DNA of 8,943 nucleotides from Wenzhouxiangella sp. (GTDB taxonomy: Bacteria; Pseudomonadota; Gammaproteobacteria; Xanthomonadales; Wenzhouxiangellaceae), in NCBI GenBank assembly GCA_018400355.1, contig JAGYMV010000025.1, forward strand, positions 1-8,943. The letters are read 5' to 3'. Both the position numbers and the translations under genes were made by a program. A model generated the notes under the pieces. It made no database searches. It saw only the letters and a program-made list of their open reading frames with translations, and was not told where the DNA came from. The stretch's first letter is position 1, and each line of letters starts with the position of its first letter. This document shows, in pieces, positions 1-6,766 of the stretch.

Positions 1-411
1 GCCCGAATCGATCAAATCTTGCGCCATGAGGGTGGCTGTTTGCTTGGCCAAATTCATGATGCCCATGAAGCGGGTGTGGATCTTGGGGTAGCGGGTGCAC
101 AGATCGGTGAGATCACGATAGATGAATTGGTATTGGCCAATGAGCTCAAAGGTGAGATGCAACAAAAGCCAAATGTCGTCTAAATCGGCTGCTCGGTCTG
201 GGGGCACGGCCATGAGTTCGAGCAGTCGCTGCTCATAGATCGAAAATAGGGCCTCAACAATGTCTTGCTTGGAGCGAAAGTGGTAGTACAAGTTACCCGG
301 ACTGATGTCGGCCTCTGTGGCAATGGCATTGGTGGTCGTATTGGGCTCACCTTGTTCATTGAACAAGTCCAGTGCGCACGCCAAAATCCATTCTTTGGTA
401 TTTTTGGCCAT
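1..411 (-). CDS. TetR/AcrR-family transcriptional regulator (C-terminus cut by window edge)
   Basis: The 137 visible codons encode the N-terminal part of a TetR-family repressor. Residues about 5-56 form the DNA-binding domain: a first helix (EWILACALDLFNEQG) and a helix-turn-helix running through TTTNAIATEADISPGNLYYH, with the family hallmark GNLYYHFRSKQDI at 39-51. Residues from about 57 on are helical and begin the ligand-binding domain (WLLLHLTFELIGQYQFIYRDL). The C-terminus lies beyond base 1; TetR proteins are usually about 190-220 residues. It starts at ATG 411-409, 20 bp after the ACBP stop, without a clear Shine-Dalgarno sequence, so it is probably co-transcribed with ACBP. The ligand is unknown. 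The neighbours (ACBP and fatty acyl-CoA reductase) suggest, by inference only, that it senses acyl-CoA or a related lipid and controls the divergent region at 693-867. Confidence 0.9.
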   Translation of the reverse strand, partial: MAKNTKEWILACALDLFNEQGEPNTTTNAIATEADISPGNLYYHFRSKQDIVEALFSIYEQRLLELMAVPPDRAADLDDIWLLLHLTFELIGQYQFIYRDLTDLCTRYPKIHTRFMGIMNLAKQTATLMAQDLIDSG

Positions 412-431
412 TGGTTGAATGCTTTAGAGCG

Positions 432-692
432 TCATCCCTGCTTGAGCTGATTGACCAAATCAATATAGGCCTGCTTGGCTTCATCAGCCGGCATGCCTTG
501 AAGTTTTTCCCAAGCCTCGTACTTGGCCAAGCCCACAAAATCAAAAAACCCAGGTTTTTCGCCGTGCACATCGCCCTCCGAGGCTTGCTTGTAGTGGCTG
601 TAGAGTTTGAGCATGGTGTCGTTGTCTGGCCGCTCCGGCAGCGCCTGAACATCTTCGAAAGCCTGTTTGAATTGAGAATCAAGATCTGACAT
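432..692 (-). CDS. Acyl-CoA-binding protein (ACBP family)
   Basis: This 86-residue protein has the full length of a single-domain ACBP, the small four-helix cytosolic protein that binds medium- and long-chain acyl-CoA esters. The signature is clear: YSHYKQASEGD at 31-41, PGFFDF at 47-52, AKYEAW at 56-61 and the terminal YIDLV at 76-80. Aligned from memory to bovine ACBP, the ligand-binding residues Tyr28, Tyr31, Lys32, Lys54 and Tyr73 correspond to Y31, Y34, K35, K57 and Y76 here, so all are kept. There is no signal peptide. The ATG at 692-690 is preceded by AAGGT at good spacing. It leads a two-gene minus-strand unit with the TetR gene and diverges from the fatty acyl-CoA reductase. ACBPs are universal in eukaryotes but patchy in bacteria, so this copy may have been acquired. 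A role in buffering or delivering acyl-CoA to the reductase is inference. Confidence 0.95.
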   Translation of the reverse strand: MSDLDSQFKQAFEDVQALPERPDNDTMLKLYSHYKQASEGDVHGEKPGFFDFVGLAKYEAWEKLQGMPADEAKQAYIDLVNQLKQG

Positions 693-713
693 TGGTCTAC
701 CTTATCAATTAAT

Positions 714-727
714 CTTTGGACCCAAAG
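714..727. promoter_or_regulatory. Inverted repeat CTTTGG-N2-CCAAAG upstream of ACBP (candidate operator)
   Basis: A 14-bp near-perfect palindrome with 6-bp arms lies 21 bp upstream of the ACBP start, where a repressor would block ACBP expression. The 8-mer ATCTTTGG that begins it (712-719) occurs again at 834-841, just upstream of the reductase, again followed by a CCAAA arm. Binding by the neighbouring TetR protein is inference. Confidence 0.35.
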
Positions 728-746
728 TGGCACCCACGTGGCCACT
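726..746. repeat. Inverted repeat AGTGGC-N9-GCCACT in the divergent region
   Basis: Perfect 6-bp arms (726-731 and 741-746) flank a 9-base spacer that itself contains the palindrome CACGTG (735-740). It abuts the 714-727 palindrome. Its place in the ACBP/reductase intergenic region makes it a candidate regulator-binding site, but no function can be shown. Confidence 0.3.
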
Positions 747-808
747 GCACTCAGATTTACTTTCTAGCATGCCCTTGAGATTGGGTCAATCAATGTTGGC
801 CAAGACGC

Positions 809-838
809 TTGTCTTCGTTCGGGTTGGCAGAGTATCTT
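809..838 (+). promoter_or_regulatory. Possible sigma70-type promoter for the fatty acyl-CoA reductase
   Basis: TTGTCT (809-814) and TATCTT (833-838) are separated by 18 bp, each matching four of six consensus positions, with a predicted start near 845 and the ATG at 868. A small hairpin sequence (AAGAC-GCTT-GTCTT, 802-815) overlaps the -35 element, and the ATCTTTGG repeat (834-841) overlaps the -10 element, so a regulator bound there could block transcription. The match is modest. Confidence 0.25.
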
Positions 839-867
839 TGGGGTAGCCAAACGACGGGAGGAAGGCC

Positions 868-2859
868 ATGAGCTATTTTGTGACAGGCGGGACAGGTTTC
901 ATTGGTCGACACTTGATCGATGAGCTGGTCAAGCGCAAAGGCCCCATCTATGTTTTGGTGCGTCGTGGGTCCAAGGCCAAGTTCAACGCGCTGGTGGCCC
1001 AACGCTGGGCCGAGCACAAAGACAGACTTGAGGCCGTGAGCGGTGATCTGGCGCGCGCCAAGCTCGGCTTGAGTGCCCGTGATCAGAAACGACTCTCTGG
1101 CCAAGTCCGGCATTTCTTCCACCTCGCTGCAATCTATGATTTGAGCGCCTCGGCAGAAGCCAACGAAGTGGCCAATGTGAGCGGCACCGCCCACGCCATT
1201 CAATGCGCGGAGGCACTCGGCGCCAAATGTTTTCACCACATCTCATCCATTGCGGTGGCCGGGCTTTATCAAGGGACTTTCAGAGAGGATATGTTTGAAG
1301 AGGCCACTGGCCTGCAGCATGCTTATTTCAGAACAAAGCATGAGTCTGAGGGTTTGGTCCGCCAACAAAAAAAACTGGCGTGGCGCATTTATCGGCCAGG
1401 CATCGTGGTGGGCCATTCTCAAACGGGCGAGATCGACAAAATCGATGGGCCTTACTACTTTTTTAAGCTGATTCAAAAAATGCGACGGATGTTGCCCTCT
1501 TGGGTGCCCACATTGGGGATTGAAGGGGGGCGGGTCAATCTGGTGCCCGTTGATTTCGTCGCCAAAGCCATCGATCACATTGCCCATCAGCCCAAGCTCA
1601 ATGGGCGTTGCTTCCATCTAACAGACCCGCATCCCAAACGAATTGGTGAGGTCATGAACATCTTTGCCGAAGCCGCGCATGCACCCTTGATGAGCATGCG
1701 CATCGACGCGCGCTTATTTTCGTTGATCCCATCGCCCATCAAGCAAGGCATGGGCATGCTGCCGCCTGTGCGTCGGATCATCAAGCAGGTATTAGAAGAC
1801 TTGGGCATTCCCAAAGAAATGATGAGCTTTTTCAATTACCCCACCCATTTCGATACCAGGGAAGCAGAAGCTGCCTTGCGGGGCAGCGGCATCGAGGTGC
1901 CTGCTTTGGAGACCTATGCGTGGTCACTTTGGGACTATTGGGAAAGGCATCTGGATCCTGAGTTGTTTATCGATCGCTCATTATCGGGGCAGGTCAGGGA
2001 CAAAACCGTGCTGGTCACTGGTGCATCGTCTGGCATTGGCCGAGCAACGGCATTGATGATGGGTCAAGCCGGCGCGCATGTGGTTTTGGTTGCCCGTGGC
2101 AAAGAAGCTTTGTTGGAGGTCAAGCAAGAGATCGAATCTGCAGGCGGGAGGGCCAGCCACTATGTCTGTGATCTCGCTGAGCTTGAGGAAGCCGAAAAGC
2201 TCGTTGGCACTGTTTTGAAAAAACACGGGCACATTGATATTTTGGTCAACAATGCAGGGCGGTCCATTCGCCGGTCCATTTCTTTGAGCTATGACCGTTT
2301 TCATGACTACACCCGCTGTATGCAACTCAATTACTTTGGGGCACTGAAACTGATCATGGGCTTTTTGCCAGCCATGGAAAAAAGCGGTGGTGGCCAGGTG
2401 ATCAATATTTCCTCAATTGGGGTTTTGAGTAACGCGCCTCGGTTCTCGGCTTATGTTGCCTCAAAAGCGGCATTGGATGCTTTCTCGCGCTGCGCTGCGG
2501 CGGAATTCAATGACACAGGCATCTCATTTACAACCATCAATATGCCATTGGTTCGGACACCAATGATTGCACCGACCAAACTCTACCAATCCGCCCCCAC
2601 CATCACACCAGAAGATGCGGCCGATATGGTCAAGCAGGCGGTGATCTTCAAGCCCCAACGGATTGCCACAAGATTGGGGATCTTTGCTCAGGTGCTACAC
2701 GCTGTGGCGCCAAAAATCTCGGAAATTGTCATGAATTCGGCTTTTAGAATGTTCCCGGATTCCGCCGCTGCCAAGGGCGATGCGGGTGGGCGCGAACCCA
2801 CGGAAATGACCCAAGAACAAATGGCACTGGCCTCGCTGATGCGAGGCATTCACTGGTAG
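868..2859 (+). CDS. Fatty acyl-CoA reductase, two-domain SDR (acyl-CoA to fatty alcohol)
   Basis: This 663-residue protein joins two Rossmann-fold SDR domains. The N-terminal extended-SDR (male-sterility/NAD_binding_4-like) domain has GGTGFIG at 7-13, HHISS at 123-127 and the catalytic Y153-x3-K157. The C-terminal classical SDR (about 375-625) has TGASSGIG at 384-391, NNAG at 461-464, NISS at 513-516 and Y529-x3-K533. From memory it matches the Marinobacter enzyme Maqu_2220 along its whole length (about 661 residues), including IEGGR, FDTRE, WDYWER, RSIRRS and the C-terminal MRGI-W end. That enzyme reduces fatty acyl-CoA through the aldehyde to the fatty alcohol with NADPH, feeding wax-ester synthesis. 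Both active sites are intact here. The ATG follows a strong GGGAGGAAGG ribosome-binding site at 855-864. It diverges from ACBP/TetR and ends at a terminator. No wax ester synthase lies in this window. Confidence 0.93.
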   Translation: MSYFVTGGTGFIGRHLIDELVKRKGPIYVLVRRGSKAKFNALVAQRWAEHKDRLEAVSGDLARAKLGLSARDQKRLSGQVRHFFHLAAIYDLSASAEANEVANVSGTAHAIQCAEALGAKCFHHISSIAVAGLYQGTFREDMFEEATGLQHAYFRTKHESEGLVRQQKKLAWRIYRPGIVVGHSQTGEIDKIDGPYYFFKLIQKMRRMLPSWVPTLGIEGGRVNLVPVDFVAKAIDHIAHQPKLNGRCFHLTDPHPKRIGEVMNIFAEAAHAPLMSMRIDARLFSLIPSPIKQGMGMLPPVRRIIKQVLEDLGIPKEMMSFFNYPTHFDTREAEAALRGSGIEVPALETYAWSLWDYWERHLDPELFIDRSLSGQVRDKTVLVTGASSGIGRATALMMGQAGAHVVLVARGKEALLEVKQEIESAGGRASHYVCDLAELEEAEKLVGTVLKKHGHIDILVNNAGRSIRRSISLSYDRFHDYTRCMQLNYFGALKLIMGFLPAMEKSGGGQVINISSIGVLSNAPRFSAYVASKAALDAFSRCAAAEFNDTGISFTTINMPLVRTPMIAPTKLYQSAPTITPEDAADMVKQAVIFKPQRIATRLGIFAQVLHAVAPKISEIVMNSAFRMFPDSAAAKGDAGGREPTEMTQEQMALASLMRGIHW

Positions 2860-2862
2860 TGA

Positions 2863-2895
2863 ACTGGCTGATCAGACGCTCAGCCAGTCTTTTCT
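2863..2895 (+). terminator. Intrinsic terminator of the fatty acyl-CoA reductase gene
   Basis: A perfect 9-bp stem, ACTGGCTGA (2863-2871) paired with TCAGCCAGT (2880-2888), encloses an 8-base loop and is followed by CTTTTCT. It starts 4 bp after the reductase stop codon. The right arm contains the stop codon and last codons of the convergent patatin gene. Read on the minus strand it has no T-tract, so it acts for the plus strand only. Confidence 0.75.
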
Positions 2896-4115
2896 AACAT
2901 CGCCTCCAGGTCTGAAAGGCTCTGAGCGAGTTGGGCACCCATGGTTGTTTTGAATACAGGCTCAGCAGCCAAACTCTCGGTGAAGGTTTGTGGTGTGCTC
3001 AGCACAGTATGATTTAAAGCAAGCCCATATTGATTGAGTAGCGCATCAAGCGAGGCCGATGCGTTCAATAACTCGGTTCTGGTGGTTTGGTAGGCGTGCT
3101 CAATGAGGTCTTTGCGTGAGGCGTAGCTAAACACGTTGGTGAAAAACATCTGCTCGTCATTGCGATTGGGCTCAATCAACACCAGGCCAGATTTCGGGAA
3201 ATCAGTGCTGTATTTGGTCATGCCAATTTGCATTCGTGACTGAATTAAAGAGCGGAAGGTTTGCGATAGGACCAATGGTAGGCCGCCCTTGATCAAGCGG
3301 TTGCCACTGGGCTTTTGTTTCTGGCCAGGCCTCTGAGCGGGGTCGTACGGCACCAATGGGTTGATGGCGAATAAAAGATCAACGCCTTGTCGAAGTGCCA
3401 CCGAGGCATGCAGTGTGCGTCTGAGCGCGCCGTCGACGTAGTGGCGTTCTTTTATCTCCACAGGTGGATAGAGACCAGGCAATGCGGCAGATGCTTGCAC
3501 CGCCTTTGAGATGGGCACATCGTCGTAACCTGGCTCTCCAAAGCGCACGGCTTGGCCGGTCTCTAGGTCAACAGCCACCACCCGCAGTGAGGTCTCCAAG
3601 GAACGAAAGTCATTGGTGCGATTCTGGGCAGACAAGACATCGGCCAAAAGACGATCAATGCTCTCATTGTCAAAGATGCCCGTTGGAATCAAGCGCGAGA
3701 TGCCCTCAAGGCTTTCTAGATGGAGTATGCGTTCAGGGTGTCGAATGCTCTCGGCCAGCAAGTCATAGATGACCGATGGCAAAGCTTTGGCGCGGTTTAG
3801 GTATTCTCCAAAGGCTGGCTTTAAGAATTGCTCGGGCTGAAACTTGAACTCAGCATCGGCTGAACTCATGAAAATTCGACTCATCTTGGCCGTGGTGATT
3901 TGGTTGGCGAGTGCTGCGGTGAGTATCGAGCCGGAACTGACGCCCACATAAACACCAAGCTGATGGAGTGACAGACCATCAATGGCCTCATCAAGCGCAC
4001 GCAAAGCGCCCAGCTCATAGATCGCCCCCAACGGCCCGCCACCCGCCACCGCAAGCCCAATCAGGGGTTGTTTATGGTGGGGGTGGGGCGTTTTTGGGGT
4101 GGTGAGCTTTAGCAT
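2880..4115 (-). CDS. Patatin-like phospholipase/acyl hydrolase
   Basis: This 411-residue protein belongs to the patatin-like family, whose members hydrolyse acyl esters of phospholipids and other lipids with a Ser-Asp dyad. The motifs appear in the expected order: the oxyanion-hole loop GGGPLG at 25-30, the nucleophile elbow G58-V-S60-S-G62, the family's ASAALPGLYPPV segment at 208-219, and the catalytic Asp in D228-G229-A230. The N-terminal about 260 residues make up the catalytic domain; the remaining about 150 are helical and not recognised. There is no signal peptide, so it is probably cytoplasmic or peripheral at the membrane. The ATG at 4115 has only a weak upstream AGG. It is convergent with the reductase and diverges from the next hypothetical gene. 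A role in releasing acyl chains for the reductase is suggested only by proximity; the real substrate is unknown. Confidence 0.9.
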   Translation of the reverse strand: MLKLTTPKTPHPHHKQPLIGLAVAGGGPLGAIYELGALRALDEAIDGLSLHQLGVYVGVSSGSILTAALANQITTAKMSRIFMSSADAEFKFQPEQFLKPAFGEYLNRAKALPSVIYDLLAESIRHPERILHLESLEGISRLIPTGIFDNESIDRLLADVLSAQNRTNDFRSLETSLRVVAVDLETGQAVRFGEPGYDDVPISKAVQASAALPGLYPPVEIKERHYVDGALRRTLHASVALRQGVDLLFAINPLVPYDPAQRPGQKQKPSGNRLIKGGLPLVLSQTFRSLIQSRMQIGMTKYSTDFPKSGLVLIEPNRNDEQMFFTNVFSYASRKDLIEHAYQTTRTELLNASASLDALLNQYGLALNHTVLSTPQTFTESLAAEPVFKTTMGAQLAQSLSDLEAMLEKTG

Positions 4116-4150
4116 GGCGGCCTAAGATCAAATGGTGGGTGTTGGTAATC

Positions 4151-4158
4151 ATTATAAT
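4151..4158. promoter_or_regulatory. Symmetric -10-like element ATTATAAT in a divergent intergenic region
   Basis: ATTATAAT gives a perfect TATAAT on both strands (plus 4153-4158, minus 4156-4151). It lies between the divergent patatin (start 4115) and hypothetical gene (start about 4165). On the plus strand the expected transcription start falls at about 4165, at an in-frame ATG. No convincing -35 element is seen on either strand, so this is tentative. Confidence 0.3.
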
Positions 4159-4164
4159 GCCTGT

Positions 4165-4932
4165 ATGGCTTCAAAGCAGACAACGCGCAGCCCAGGCATG
4201 GCGCACCTTTCTGAGCAAATTGAATACAATCAATCGGTTGCAGACCAAATTTCAGAAAGTTCCCCGCGGCACAAGCAGGTGCTGCAGGCACTACAGCACT
4301 GGCAACGCGCCCGGCTCGATGCGACCTATCAAGACCTCCGGTCAAGCGAACGCTACCACGCGGCCTGCGAGTTTTTCTTAGACGAGCTCTATGGTGGGCG
4401 TGATGTCGTCGCTCGGGACCGACAGCTCAACAAAGCAGCCCCTGTGATGCGACGCTTTTTGCCCGATGACTTGCTCGGCGCCGTGGGGGATGCGTTGCGT
4501 CTTCAAGCGATGTCTTTGGCGTTTGATTTTAAACTTGCCGGTTTGATGTTAGAGGCCGAGCGCATCGACCAACCCACCTATGCGGCGGCCTATGGTCGGG
4601 ATCAGGATTGGGTGGGCAGGCAGGAGCAATTGACCCTGATTTTTGAGCTTGGGCATCTGTTGGGCGAAACCGTCCAACACGCCATGGTCCATCGCCTGAT
4701 TCGTATGATGCGCGCCCCAGCGAAGCTCGCAGGCTTCGGTCTGCTGCAATCTTTTCTGCAGGAGGGTTTGGACGCTTTTTCAACCATGGGTGCGCCTGAT
4801 TTGTTTCTCGAAACCATCCATACCCGCGAGCACCAAGCCTTGGAAGCCATGCGCTCAGGCGACCCGTATCCGTTTCATCCTTGGATTGGAGAAGGGCCAG
4901 CGCCGACATGGATTGGGCCAGCCGAATCTTAA
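4165..4932 (+). CDS. Conserved hypothetical protein with FFLDELYGGRD motif
   Basis: I cannot name a function. The 255-residue product (from ATG 4165) looks soluble and almost entirely helical, with no signal peptide or clear membrane segment. A striking block at 70-99 (FFLDELYGGRD, then ARDRQLNKAAPVMRRFLP) resembles an uncharacterised proteobacterial family I recall, in which FFL-DLYG--D is conserved; this is memory, not a search. The basic N-terminal half and aromatic/proline-rich tail (DPYPFHPWIGEGP) are also distinctive. Start choice is open: ATG 4132 would place the TATAAT element inside the gene and leave only 16 bp to the divergent patatin; ATG 4198 gives a product starting MAHLSEQIEYNQ. 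None has a good ribosome-binding site. Its stop codon overlaps that of the convergent permease. Confidence 0.8.
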   Translation: MASKQTTRSPGMAHLSEQIEYNQSVADQISESSPRHKQVLQALQHWQRARLDATYQDLRSSERYHAACEFFLDELYGGRDVVARDRQLNKAAPVMRRFLPDDLLGAVGDALRLQAMSLAFDFKLAGLMLEAERIDQPTYAAAYGRDQDWVGRQEQLTLIFELGHLLGETVQHAMVHRLIRMMRAPAKLAGFGLLQSFLQEGLDAFSTMGAPDLFLETIHTREHQALEAMRSGDPYPFHPWIGEGPAPTWIGPAES

Positions 4933-6737
4933 GGCGGCCAAACCAACAAAATCATGGGCGTGGCTGTGCCCACCACCAAAGCTTCCAAGGGCAGGCCCAA
5001 GCGCCAGAAATCACCAAACCGAAAACCGCCTGGGCTTAAGATGAGGGTGTTGTTTTGATGGCCAATCGGGGTCAGGAAGGCACAAGAGGCCCCAACAGCG
5101 ACCGCCATTAAGGCCGGTTCGGGTTGTATGCCCAGACTGGTGGCGGCACTTAAAGCCACCGGGCACATCACCGCAGCGGTGGCGGCGTTGTTCATAAAAT
5201 CAGATAAGGTCATGGTAATGACCATCAGCCCGATGATGATCAGCCAGGCGCTGTCTGCTGGGATCAAAGCCACGCCCCCATGGGCCAAGAGATCCGCCAG
5301 ACCCGTTGTGCTCATGGCTTGTGCCACTGGGATCAAAGCACCCAGCAAAATGACCACTGGCCAGTCGATGGCGGTATAGATTTTGTCGATGGCCAGCACC
5401 CCAGTGACCGCCAAAACAATGGCGCCCAAGCAAAAAGTGATGGCGGCGGGCAGCAATCCAAAGGCAGCCCCCACCACCGCGCCGACCAACGTGAGCGCTG
5501 CCAACCAGGCGTGTGCAGGCTTCGGTACACGCAGTGAGCGATCAGCCAGTGGCACGCAGCCATGATTGAAGGCAAATTCTTGTAGCTGGTCGATGGGGCC
5601 TTGCATCAAAAGCACATCACTGGGGCGAAAGCGCATGCTGCGTAAGCGTGCGACGGTCCGATGTCCTTGGCGCGAAATGGCCAAAAGGTTGATGCCATAG
5701 CGTGCGCGCAGTCGCAGACTCAAAGCCGAGCGACCGATGATGCTGGCGGTGGGCATCACCACAACTTCCATTAGATCCATTGCTTCTTTTGGCTCATCCT
5801 CATCACTTTGCTCCGAGGGTGGGGGAGGAGTGCTTGGGTCGCTGGCCTCTGGGGGTGGCGCCATTTCGAGTCCAAGCAGGCCAATGGCTTGCATCAAAGG
5901 CTTCGGCTCTGCTTCAATGACCAAGGTGTCGTCCTCGCGAAGCTTGGTGTTCCCATGGGGTGCGGTGAGGCGGTTGCCTCCTCGGATTAGGGCCACCACT
6001 TGCGCGCCACTGCTTTCTATGAGGTCCTCAGCCTCATGGATGCGAAGGCCAATGGACTTAGACCCAGCCGGAATCAATGCTTCTGTTAGGTAGTGTCCGG
6101 TATCGAAATCCTCAGCGTCAGACCGGGTCCGAGCAGGAATCAACCAGCGCCCAAACGCCAGAACAAAGACCAAGCCCACCAAGGTGACGGCCAATCCCAC
6201 TGGCGCAAAGTCAAACATGGTGAAGCTGATGCCTGAGGTTTCCTCTCGGAAGCCAGCCACAATCAAATTCGGTGGCGTTCCAATGAGTGTGGTCATGCCA
6301 CCAAGAATGGAGCCAAAAGCCAAGGGCATGAGAACGCGACCGGTGGGTAGGTCATACTGCTTGGCCATTTGAATGCCAATGGGCATCAACAAAGCCAGTG
6401 CGCCAACGTTGTTCATAAACGCCGATAAGAAGGCAGCCAAGATCACCAGAGAGGCAACAGCCAGTTCGGGCTTTTCAGATTGGGGCAAGACCCAACGGGT
6501 CAGTGCATCAACAGCGCCCGATGTTTGCAAGGCGCGGCTTAAGACCAAGATGGCAGCCACAGTGACCACGGCGGGGTGCGCGAAGCCAGAAAATGCCTGA
6601 TGACTCGGTACCAAACCAGCCAGCACGCAAGCAAGCAGCGCGCTTAAGGCAACAATGTCATGGCGCCATCGCCCCCATAAGAACAAAACAATGGTGGCGC
6701 CTAAGATCAAGGCGATGGTGATCTGGGGTTGGCTCAT
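4929..6737 (-). CDS. SLC13-type permease with two RCK_C (TrkA-C) domains
   Basis: This 602-residue inner-membrane protein has the layout of SLC13/DASS-type transporters with inserted regulatory domains. The N-terminal membrane half (about 5-200) contains FMNNVGALALLMPI at 107-120 and GTPPNLIVAG at 153-162. A cytoplasmic insert follows, with two RCK_C-like domains (about 211-290 and 321-400) joined by a proline/acid-rich linker (292-320). The C-terminal membrane half (about 408-602) has the matching second repeat, DFMNNAATAAVMCP at 513-526 and PIGHQNNTLILSPGG at 557-571. Relatives carry carboxylates, sulfate or other anions with cations; the substrate here cannot be read from sequence. ATG 6737 was chosen because AAGGGG lies just upstream and the membrane segment begins soon after. 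An in-frame ATG at 6794 would add 19 non-hydrophobic residues and overlap imuB. It follows imuB on the same strand after 29 bp, so it may share the SOS-controlled transcript. Confidence 0.9.
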   Translation of the reverse strand: MSQPQITIALILGATIVLFLWGRWRHDIVALSALLACVLAGLVPSHQAFSGFAHPAVVTVAAILVLSRALQTSGAVDALTRWVLPQSEKPELAVASLVILAAFLSAFMNNVGALALLMPIGIQMAKQYDLPTGRVLMPLAFGSILGGMTTLIGTPPNLIVAGFREETSGISFTMFDFAPVGLAVTLVGLVFVLAFGRWLIPARTRSDAEDFDTGHYLTEALIPAGSKSIGLRIHEAEDLIESSGAQVVALIRGGNRLTAPHGNTKLREDDTLVIEAEPKPLMQAIGLLGLEMAPPPEASDPSTPPPPSEQSDEDEPKEAMDLMEVVVMPTASIIGRSALSLRLRARYGINLLAISRQGHRTVARLRSMRFRPSDVLLMQGPIDQLQEFAFNHGCVPLADRSLRVPKPAHAWLAALTLVGAVVGAAFGLLPAAITFCLGAIVLAVTGVLAIDKIYTAIDWPVVILLGALIPVAQAMSTTGLADLLAHGGVALIPADSAWLIIIGLMVITMTLSDFMNNAATAAVMCPVALSAATSLGIQPEPALMAVAVGASCAFLTPIGHQNNTLILSPGGFRFGDFWRLGLPLEALVVGTATPMILLVWPP

Positions 6738-6741
6738 GATG

Positions 6742-6747
6742 CCCCTT
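6742..6747 (-). promoter_or_regulatory. Ribosome-binding site AAGGGG fixing the permease start at 6737
   Basis: On the minus strand AAGGGG stands 4 bases before ATG 6737. The alternative ATG at 6794 has no such sequence and lies inside the end of imuB. Confidence 0.6.
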
Positions 6748-6766
6748 GCAATAAAAGTCGTTGGGT

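Noticed and set aside
372..689. Plus-strand 105-codon frame
   Set aside because: It is the antisense shadow of the ACBP gene, which has full family motifs and a ribosome-binding site.
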